Source: an uncultured Clostridia bacterium
Lineage (GTDB): Bacteria > Bacillota > Clostridia > TANB77 > CAG-508
DNA length: 32,830 nucleotides
NCBI GenBank assembly: GCA_948919095.1
Contig: CAQYCU010000009.1
Span: 12,201-45,030 of the forward strand
Direction: 5' to 3'
In this document: positions 26,193-32,830 of the stretch, in pieces
Layout: each line of letters begins with the position of its first letter
Numbering within the stretch: the first letter of the stretch is position 1
Made by a program: the position numbers and the translations under genes
Notes under the pieces: model-generated
What the model was told of the DNA's origin: nothing
Seen by the model: the letters and a program-made list of their open reading frames with translations, nothing else
The model's database searches: none

Positions 26193-26471
26193 TCAGAATA
26201 CAGCCACGATGGCTTCAGTCTCCTGCCACATTACAACGACCTGATTCCGTCCGCGCTTGACCTCATAGAAGCTCTGAACGAACTCTTCGAATCTCTGCCG
26301 CTGGTAGCCGAAGTCCTCGATGTTAGTGGCGTTTCTGTTGAAACTGACACAGAGTGTTTTCTTTGTGCCAAAAATCTTGGTTTTAGAAAGACCTACTCTG
26401 GCTACCCAGCTAAATCTCTCCTTGACATCACAGTTGCTGATAGCAAACTGTTCTCTACGATTTTTACCCAT
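26193..26471 (-). CDS. Small protein of unknown function in a second GC-richer cassette
   Basis: A 92-aa, basic, apparently soluble protein (MGKNRREQFAISN..., ending VVVMWQETEAIVAVF) that I do not recognise. It has alternating hydrophobic strands and no membrane helix or signal peptide. Composition differs clearly from the neighbours: GGC, CGC, GAC and CAG codons are common and two CGG codons are in frame (GGA CGG AAT and CAG CGG CAG), while native genes have none outside frameshift sites. I start at MGKN because AAAGGA lies 8 nt upstream; an ATG two codons earlier is too close. Like the ORF at 20325-20690 it carries its own TTGCAA-17-TATAAT promoter and terminator, which suggests the same kind of acquired cassette. 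Confidence 0.6.
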   Translation of the reverse strand: MGKNRREQFAISNCDVKERFSWVARVGLSKTKIFGTKKTLCVSFNRNATNIEDFGYQRQRFEEFVQSFYEVKRGRNQVVVMWQETEAIVAVF

Positions 26472-26504
26472 TTGCATCGTCCTTTCTACTGAGTTGTGCT
26501 ATTT

Positions 26505-26533
26505 ATTATAATACAGCTTTATATAAATTGCAA
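26505..26533 (-). promoter_or_regulatory. Promoter of cassette ORF 2
   Basis: TTGCAA and TATAAT on the minus strand with a 17-nt spacer, the same hexamers and spacing as the promoter of cassette ORF 1. Confidence 0.8.
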
Positions 26534-26559
26534 GCTTTTATGTTAAAATTTCTAATATG

Positions 26560-26589
26560 AAATAAAGACCTTCTCTATAGAGAAGGTCT
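26560..26589 (-). terminator. Terminator of the rpoBC operon
   Basis: AGACCTTCTC-TATA-GAGAAGGTCT, a perfect 10-bp stem followed by TTTATTTC on the minus strand, 8 nt after the rpoC stop codon. Confidence 0.85.
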
Positions 26590-26596
26590 TACTCTT

Positions 26597-29500
26597 TTAT
26601 TCTTCAGTTTCTTTTTTATTTTTTTCTTCTTTTTCAATGTTTTCTTGTTGAGCTCTTATTAATTCTTCAAGTTCTTTTGCTCTGCTTTCTTCTGATTCTA
26701 CTGGAAATTCTTTTAAAAGTTCATTTCTATTTTCAGCATCTTTTTTTGCTTGTTCAATTCTTTCTTGAGCTATATGTGATTCTTCATCAGTGGTTGATAC
26801 TGCTTCTTCCATTTTTTCAGTATTAATAAATGTATTTTGGTAACGTTGCATACCAGTTCCTGCTGGAATTAATTTACCTATAATTACATTTTCTTTTAAT
26901 CCAATTAAATCGTCTGATTTTCCTTTTATTGCAGCTTCGGTTAATACTCTAGTTGTTTCTTGGAATGATGCTGCTGATAAGAAGCTTTCAGTAGATAGTG
27001 CTGCTTTTGTAATACCTTGTAGTACTCTTTTTCCTTTAACTACTCTTTTTCCTTCTGCTTTTAATTGTTTGTTAATTTCCTCAAGTTCGTTTATATCAAT
27101 AAGTGAACCTGGAAGTAGTTTACTATCTCCACTATTTTCAACCTTAACTCTCTTAAGCATTTGTCTTGCAATAACCTCAATGTGTTTGTCATTAATATCA
27201 ACACCTTGGTTTCTATATACTTTTTGAATTTCTTGTACTAAATATTCGTGAACTCCGTCTGGTCCTTTTATTGTTAATATTTCATTAGGATTAATTGAAC
27301 CTTCTGTTATTGGTTCTCCTATTTCTAATTCTTTGCCCTCTGTTACACATAGTTTTGAGCCAAATGGTATTGAATATGTTTTGCTATTGTCCTTTGAAGT
27401 TACTGTTACTTGTTTCTTTCTATCTTCTGTTTCAGATATTGAAACTGTTCCAGCTATTTCAGTGATTATTGCTAATCCCTTTGGTTTACGAGCTTCGAAA
27501 AGCTCCTCAACTCTAGGAAGACCTTGTGTTATATCTGCAACACCTGCAACACCACCAGAGTGAATTGTTCTCATTGTAAGCTGTGTACCTGGTTCTCCTA
27601 TTGATTGTGCAGCTATTGTTCCTATTGGTTCTCCAATATTTACTTCTTTTCTTGTTGCCATACTCATTCCATAGCATTTTGAGCATATGCCATGTTCTGA
27701 TTTACAGTTTAGAGGTGAACGTACTTCAACTCTTTCTATTCCTACTTCAACTATTTTATCTGCAACTTCTTCACTAATCATTGTGTTTGTGTCGCATAGT
27801 ATATCTCCTGTATTTGGGTCTTTTATATCATGTAATGGGTATCTTCCTATTAGTCTTTCTTGAAGTGGCTCTATGACTTGATTTCCATCTTTTATAGCAT
27901 AAACTTCAAGACCTTCTTCTGTTCCACAGTCTATTTCTCTAACGATTATGTCTTGTGAAACGTCAACTAGTCTTCTTGTTAAGTATCCAGAGTCTGCTGT
28001 TCTTAAAGCTGTATCTGATAGACCTTTACGAGCACCATGAGCTGAAATGAAATATTCTAATACATCTAGACCTTCACGGAATGATGATTTAATTGGTATC
28101 TCGACTGTTTTACCTGTTGTGCTTGCCATAAGTCCACGCATACCAGCTACTTGACGTAATTGTGATATATTACCACGGGCTCCTGATTTTGACATCATAA
28201 ATATTGGGTTCATTTCATCAAAGTTACTTTGCATTGCATCTGCAACTTTTTCTGTTGCATCTTCCCATATTTTAATTACATTTGTATAACGTTCATTGTC
28301 TGTTATTAAACCACGTGCGTATTGTTTTGTAACATTATCAACTTGCTCTTGTCCTTTTTGTAATAGGTCTTTCTTTTCATCTGGAACTTTTAAATCATCA
28401 ATAGATACTGTCATACCAGCTGTTGTACAATATTTGTATCCTGTTGATTTGATATAGTCTAATAATTCTGCTGTTCTATCAAGTCCGTGTATGTTTATAC
28501 ATTTTCCTATAATCTTCTTAAGCATCTTCTTATTTACTGTAAATCCTATTTCTGGTTCAAATTTATTCTTAGGGTCTGTTCTATCTACAAATCCTAAGTC
28601 TTGTGGAATTCCTTTGTTGTATATAATTCTACCTATTGTTGTTGTGCACATGCCATGTGAAGTTTCGTTGCCTTCTTCATCATATTCTGCCATTCTTACA
28701 TGAATTTTTGCATGTACTCCTATGTCATAGTTTGCATATGCCATTTCTGCTTCATCTGTTGAGAAGAATGACATTCCAGCACCTTTTGTGCCTTTTTTTA
28801 GTTCCATTTCTGGTGTATCATTTTCATCTGCATCTACATCCATTGTTAAGTAGTATGCTCCTAAAATCATATCTTGTGATGGTTCTGTGATTGGTGCACC
28901 ATCTGTTGGTTTTAGAAGGTTGTTTGTTGCAAGCATTAAATATCTTGATTCTGCTTGTGCTTCTGGTGATAATGGTAAGTGAATAGCCATTTGGTCACCG
29001 TCGAAGTCAGCGTTAAATGCTGTACATACTAATGGGTGTAATTTGATTGCTCTACCTTCAACTAATACTGGTTCAAAGCTTTGAATTCCAAGTCTATGTA
29101 GTGTTGGAGCACGGTTCAACATAACTGGGTGGTCTTTTATAACGTCTTCTAACACGTCCCATACCGCTGGATCTAGTCTTTCTACCATTCTTTTTGCATT
29201 TTTAATATTGTGTGCAAGGTTTCTTGCTACTAATTCTTTCATAACAAATGGCTTGAATAGTTCAACTGCCATCTCTTTTGGTACACCACACTGATATAGT
29301 TTTAGTTCTGGTCCTACAACTATAACTGAACGTCCTGAGTAGTCAACACGTTTTCCTAGTAAGTTTTGACGGAAACGTCCTTGTTTTCCTTTTAATAGGT
29401 CAGATAATGATTTTAGTGCTCTTCCGCCTGCTCCAGTAACTGGTCTTCCACGTCTGCTATTGTCTATTAGTGCATCTACTGATTCTTGTAACATACGTTT

Positions 29501-30355
29501 TTCGTTTCTTACAATTATTTCTGGTGCTCCTAATTCTAATAGTCTTTTTAATCTGTTGTTTCTGTTTATTACTCTTCTATATAAATCGTTTAGGTCAGAT
29601 GTTGCAAATCTTCCACCGTCTAATTGAACCATTGGTCTTAAATCAGGTGGTATTACTGGTATTACATTCATTACCATCCATTCTGGTTTGTTATTAGAAT
29701 GTTTGAATGCATCTACTGTGTCTAGTCTTTTTATTATTTTTGCTTTTTTCTGTTCACTTGATTTTGAAAGTTCTTTTTCAAGTTCTACTGATAAAGCGTC
29801 AATGTCAACCTCTGCTAGTAGTTTTCTAAATGCTTCTGCTCCCATTTCTGCTTTAAATGAACCTTCTCCATATCTTTCAACTGCTTCGTTATATTCTTTT
29901 TCATTTAGTATATCGCATTTGTGTAATCCTGATGTTCCTTGATCTGTTACTATGTATGATGCAAAATATATTACTCTTTCAACTGCTCTTGGAGATATAT
30001 CAAGCATTAATGCTATTCTATTTGGTATTCCCTTGAAATACCAAATATGTGCTACTGGTGCTGCAAGTTCAATATGTCCCATTCTTTCACGTCTAACTTT
30101 TGATTTTGTAACTTCAACACCACATCTATCACATACTACGCCTTTGTATCTTATTCTTTTATATTTACCACAATGACATTCCCAGTCTTTTACTGGTCCA
30201 AATATTCTTTCGCAGAATAGTCCGTCTTTTTCTGGCTTTAGTGTTCTATAGTTTATGGTTTCTGGCTTTTTTACTTCGCCTCTAGACCATTCTCTAATTT
30301 TTTCATCTGATGCTAAACTTATTTTTATTTGACTTAAATTTTCTAAATCGTCCAC
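26597..30355 (-). CDS. rpoC: RNA polymerase subunit beta-prime
   Basis: A 1252-aa subunit, complete. The N-terminal zinc finger has Cys residues in CHCGKYKRIRYKGVVCDRCG near residues 60-79; the catalytic magnesium loop is NADFDGDQMAIHLP near 456-469; the second zinc site is made by DCGTEEG and the CKSEHGICSKCYG segment (about 800-900); the SIGEPGTQLTMRTIHSGG motif and C-terminal region follow. A Glu/Lys-rich tail extends the C-terminus by about 60 residues. The start is GTG (GTG GAC GAT) with AAAGGGAGG upstream; no better start exists. It follows rpoB with a structured 112-nt spacer and ends at a strong terminator. No in-frame CGG was found in this long gene, where arginines use AGA, CGT and others. 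Confidence 0.98.
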   Translation of the reverse strand: MDDLENLSQIKISLASDEKIREWSRGEVKKPETINYRTLKPEKDGLFCERIFGPVKDWECHCGKYKRIRYKGVVCDRCGVEVTKSKVRRERMGHIELAAPVAHIWYFKGIPNRIALMLDISPRAVERVIYFASYIVTDQGTSGLHKCDILNEKEYNEAVERYGEGSFKAEMGAEAFRKLLAEVDIDALSVELEKELSKSSEQKKAKIIKRLDTVDAFKHSNNKPEWMVMNVIPVIPPDLRPMVQLDGGRFATSDLNDLYRRVINRNNRLKRLLELGAPEIIVRNEKRMLQESVDALIDNSRRGRPVTGAGGRALKSLSDLLKGKQGRFRQNLLGKRVDYSGRSVIVVGPELKLYQCGVPKEMAVELFKPFVMKELVARNLAHNIKNAKRMVERLDPAVWDVLEDVIKDHPVMLNRAPTLHRLGIQSFEPVLVEGRAIKLHPLVCTAFNADFDGDQMAIHLPLSPEAQAESRYLMLATNNLLKPTDGAPITEPSQDMILGAYYLTMDVDADENDTPEMELKKGTKGAGMSFFSTDEAEMAYANYDIGVHAKIHVRMAEYDEEGNETSHGMCTTTIGRIIYNKGIPQDLGFVDRTDPKNKFEPEIGFTVNKKMLKKIIGKCINIHGLDRTAELLDYIKSTGYKYCTTAGMTVSIDDLKVPDEKKDLLQKGQEQVDNVTKQYARGLITDNERYTNVIKIWEDATEKVADAMQSNFDEMNPIFMMSKSGARGNISQLRQVAGMRGLMASTTGKTVEIPIKSSFREGLDVLEYFISAHGARKGLSDTALRTADSGYLTRRLVDVSQDIIVREIDCGTEEGLEVYAIKDGNQVIEPLQERLIGRYPLHDIKDPNTGDILCDTNTMISEEVADKIVEVGIERVEVRSPLNCKSEHGICSKCYGMSMATRKEVNIGEPIGTIAAQSIGEPGTQLTMRTIHSGGVAGVADITQGLPRVEELFEARKPKGLAIITEIAGTVSISETEDRKKQVTVTSKDNSKTYSIPFGSKLCVTEGKELEIGEPITEGSINPNEILTIKGPDGVHEYLVQEIQKVYRNQGVDINDKHIEVIARQMLKRVKVENSGDSKLLPGSLIDINELEEINKQLKAEGKRVVKGKRVLQGITKAALSTESFLSAASFQETTRVLTEAAIKGKSDDLIGLKENVIIGKLIPAGTGMQRYQNTFINTEKMEEAVSTTDEESHIAQERIEQAKKDAENRNELLKEFPVESEESRAKELEELIRAQQENIEKEEKNKKETEE

Positions 30356-30467
30356 TAAATTTCCTCCCTTTACTTCGCTTCGCTCGTAATCCGCGCTTCA
30401 TGATTTTGTTTTCACAAAATCGTGAAGCAGCGATGTTGCGGATTGATTTAAACTTCGCTTCGTTCTC
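30356..30467 (-). repeat. Structured rpoB-rpoC spacer with hairpin (shared repeat, copy 2)
   Basis: The spacer holds a 14-bp hairpin (GCTTCATGATTTTG at 30395-30408 against CAAAATCGTGAAGC at 30415-30428, one wobble) inside an outer AATCCGC / GCGGATT stem, flanked by 11-bp direct repeats ACTTCGCTTCG at 30372-30382 and 30452-30462. It resembles the spacer at 23106-23181 and is more GC-rich than its surroundings. On the minus-strand RNA it lies between the rpoB stop and the rpoC ribosome binding site. Confidence 0.55.
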
Positions 30468-32830
30468 TTAGTCTAAATCATCAAATTCGTCATCGAATTC
30501 TTCTTCATCTTCTAATCCTTCGAAGTTCTCTTCTTCTTCAATTTTTCTGTCCATTTCATCAGATAAAGTATCTTCATAATCATCGTCTAAGTAGTCATCA
30601 TTTTCGTCTTCTATGTCCTCGCCATCATCTCCGCTAGCTAGTTCTTCAATATAACTTTTGCTCATTTCTCTAGCATCTGTTATAAGTTTTTCTTCTGGTT
30701 TTACATCATCTTGTATTGTGTTAAAATCTACTGCGTCTTCAATATCTTCTTTTAGTTCTATTTCGCTTCCTTTATCATTGTATAATTCAATATCAAGTCC
30801 TAATGCTTGTAGTTCTTTTACTAATACTTTAAATCCTTCTGGTATTCCTGGTTTTGGAATATTTTCGCCTTTTACAATTGCTTCGTATGTTTTTACTCTT
30901 CCTACAATATCATCTGATTTTGTTGTTATCATTTCTTGTAGTGTATATGCTGCACCATATGCTTCAAGTGCCCAAACTTCCATCTCTCCAAAACGTTGTC
31001 CACCAAATTGTGCTTTACCTCCAAGTGGTTGTTGTGTAACTAATGAGTATGGTCCTGTTGAACGAGCATGGATTTTGTCATCTACTAAGTGATGTAGTTT
31101 TAACATGTACATTACTCCAACTGTTACTGGGTGGTCAAATGCATCTCCAGTTCTTCCATCATAAATAACTGTTTTTCCATCTCTATTTAATTTTGCTTGT
31201 TCTAGTAATTCTTGTATCTCATAGTCTTTTGCTCCATCAAATACTGGTACTTCTATTTTCCATCCTAGTGCTCTTGCTGCCATTCCTAGGTGAACTTCAA
31301 GTACTTGACCTAAGTTCATACGTGATGGTACACCCATTGGGTTTAATACTATGTCTACTGGTGTTCCGTCTGGTAAAAATGGCATATCTTCTTCTGGTAA
31401 TATTCTTGATATAACACCTTTGTTACCATGACGTCCTGACATCTTATCACCAACTGATATTTTTCTCTTTGTTGCTATATATACTCTTATTACTTCATTT
31501 ACTCCAGGTCCTAATTCTTCTGAGTTTTCTCTAGTAAATATTTTTACATCTACTACTGTTCCTGCTTCTCCATGGGGTAGACGTAATGATGTATCTCTAA
31601 CTTCTCTTGATTTTTCGCCAAATATTGCTCTTAGTAGTCTTTCTTCTGCTGTTAGTTCTGTTTCGCCCTTTGGTGTAACTTTTCCAACTAATATGTCTCC
31701 TGGTCTGACTTCTGCACCTATTCTAATTATACCATCTTCGTCAAGGTCTTTTAATACGTCATCTCCTACATTTGGTATATCTCTTGTTATCTCTTCAGGT
31801 CCTAGTTTTGTATCACGACATTCACAGTTATATTCTTCAATGTGAATTGATGTGTATACGTCTTCTTTTACAAGTCTTTCACTAATTAATACAGCGTCTT
31901 CAAAGTTATATCCTTCCCATGTTGAGAATGCTATTAGAACATTTCTTCCTAATGCCATTTCACCATTATCAGTTGCTGGTCCATCTGCGATTGTTTCACC
32001 TTTTTTTACTTTTTCTCCAACTGCTACTATTGGTCTTTGGTTGATACATGTTCCTCCATTTGTTCTTTTGAATTTTGCTAGTTTATATTTTTTTACTTCG
32101 TTTTGTTTATTTCTAACTTTAATTTCGTCTGCTGAAACAAAATCTACTATTCCGTCTTCTTCAGCTACTACTGTAATACCTGAGTCTTTTGCTGCTCTAT
32201 ATTCCATGCCTGTTCCAACTATTGGGGCTTCTGTTTTTAGTAATGGTACTGCTTGACGTTGCATGTTTGAGCCCATTAGTGAACGTTTTACGTCATCATG
32301 CTCTAAGAATGGTATCATTGCTGCTGCTATTGATACTAATTCTTTAGGAGATATTTCTATATAGTCAACTTCTGATGCTGGAATTTCCTTGAATTCTGTT
32401 ACTTGTCTAACTTTTATTCTTTTATTTATAAATCTGTTTTTGTCGTCTAATGGCTCTGTTGCTTGACCTATTGAGAATTTGTCTTCTTCTTCTGCTGATA
32501 AAAAGTCAACTTCATCTGTAACTTTTCCTGTTTTTTTGTCGACTTTTCTGTATGGTACTTCGATAAATCCATATTCATTTATTCTTGCAAATGAACTTAA
32601 TGCTGAGATTAGTCCTATGTTTGGTCCTTCTGGTGATTCTACTGGACATAGTCTACCATAGTGTGTATAGTGAATATCTCTAACTTCGAAACCTGCTCTT
32701 TCACGTGTTAGTCCACCTGGTCCTAATGCTGATATTCTTCTTTTATGTGTTAGTTCTGATAGTGGGTTTGTTTGGTCCATGAATTGTGATAATTGTGAAC
32801 TTCCAAAGAATTCACGTATTGCTGCTGATA
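30468..32830 (-). CDS. rpoB: RNA polymerase subunit beta (5' end beyond window)
   Basis: The C-terminal 787 or so residues of RpoB; the frame stays open to the window edge, where EFFGSSQLSQFMDQTNPLSE, the rifampicin-binding cluster region, is readable. Further motifs are CPVESPEGPNIGL, GSNMQRQAVPLL, GRHGNKGVIS and the switch/anchor region QPLGGKAQFGGQRFGEMEVW. The C-terminus has an unusually long, very acidic tail of about 50 Asp/Glu-rich residues. The rifampicin cluster residues visible (SQLSQFMDQTNPLSELTHKR) are of the sensitive type. The gene precedes rpoC and the true start lies upstream of the window. Confidence 0.98.
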   Translation of the reverse strand, partial: SAAIREFFGSSQLSQFMDQTNPLSELTHKRRISALGPGGLTRERAGFEVRDIHYTHYGRLCPVESPEGPNIGLISALSSFARINEYGFIEVPYRKVDKKTGKVTDEVDFLSAEEEDKFSIGQATEPLDDKNRFINKRIKVRQVTEFKEIPASEVDYIEISPKELVSIAAAMIPFLEHDDVKRSLMGSNMQRQAVPLLKTEAPIVGTGMEYRAAKDSGITVVAEEDGIVDFVSADEIKVRNKQNEVKKYKLAKFKRTNGGTCINQRPIVAVGEKVKKGETIADGPATDNGEMALGRNVLIAFSTWEGYNFEDAVLISERLVKEDVYTSIHIEEYNCECRDTKLGPEEITRDIPNVGDDVLKDLDEDGIIRIGAEVRPGDILVGKVTPKGETELTAEERLLRAIFGEKSREVRDTSLRLPHGEAGTVVDVKIFTRENSEELGPGVNEVIRVYIATKRKISVGDKMSGRHGNKGVISRILPEEDMPFLPDGTPVDIVLNPMGVPSRMNLGQVLEVHLGMAARALGWKIEVPVFDGAKDYEIQELLEQAKLNRDGKTVIYDGRTGDAFDHPVTVGVMYMLKLHHLVDDKIHARSTGPYSLVTQQPLGGKAQFGGQRFGEMEVWALEAYGAAYTLQEMITTKSDDIVGRVKTYEAIVKGENIPKPGIPEGFKVLVKELQALGLDIELYNDKGSEIELKEDIEDAVDFNTIQDDVKPEEKLITDAREMSKSYIEELASGDDGEDIEDENDDYLDDDYEDTLSDEMDRKIEEEENFEGLEDEEEFDDEFDDLD

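Noticed and set aside
1..32830. CRISPR arrays, tRNA or rRNA genes, insertion sequence ends
   Set aside because: I saw no regularly spaced repeats, no cloverleaf with TTCRA/anticodon pattern, and no intact transposase. The tRNA responsible for any CGG decoding is not in this window.

Overview
This is a low-GC chromosomal window from an uncultured-looking Bacillota (Clostridia-type) bacterium. The evidence is strong A/T bias, AGGAGG-type ribosome binding sites, gene orders such as gdpP-rplI-dnaB and ftsH-ftsI-rsmA, a YmfF/YmfH peptidase pair, and a gut-Clostridia-style pseudopilin (ITLVALIVTIIVLLIL). Almost everything is on the minus strand, so transcription runs from high to low coordinates. 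Only an XRE regulator, a TetR regulator and a probable 6S RNA are on the plus strand.

Layout from the right edge: rpoB (cut by the window end) and rpoC, separated by a structured 112-nt spacer. Next comes a small GC-richer cassette ORF (26193-26471), then a divergent TetR regulator with an MMPL exporter and a YhgE-like secreted protein, with three operator-like palindromes between the divergent promoters. A second GC-richer cassette ORF (20325-20690) and an XRE regulator follow, then a large pseudopilin-like surface protein and a decayed Rpn-type transposase fragment. After these come gdpP-rplI-dnaB-tilS, ftsH-ftsI-rsmA-sortase, rpsU, a split GT-C-type membrane glycosyltransferase, the ymfF/ymfH pair converging on a probable 6S RNA, acpS and tatD.

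The main observation concerns the genetic code. Three native genes (glycosyltransferase 4593-6117, rsmA 7386-8199, pseudopilin-like 18034-19771) are each broken by exactly one extra base. In all three the break is at an in-frame CGG codon preceded by a codon ending in A and followed by A or C. Skipping the C of CGG (a +1 shift) restores the reading frame and gives a glycine (GGA or GGC). I checked by eye every CCG trinucleotide on the plus strand within minus-strand genes, and every CGG in the two native plus-strand genes. Across roughly 9,700 native codons I found no in-frame CGG other than these three. So CGG behaves here as a +1 frameshift (or quadruplet-decoding) signal rather than an arginine codon. 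The only other in-frame CGG codons (three) are in the two foreign-looking cassette ORFs. A systematic assembly error is the main alternative and can be tested with reads.

Other points of interest are an rsmA ribosome binding site separated from its start codon by a stable hairpin, a repeat-like hairpin shared by two intra-operon spacers, the two cassette ORFs with near-identical promoter architecture, and the decayed Rpn element.
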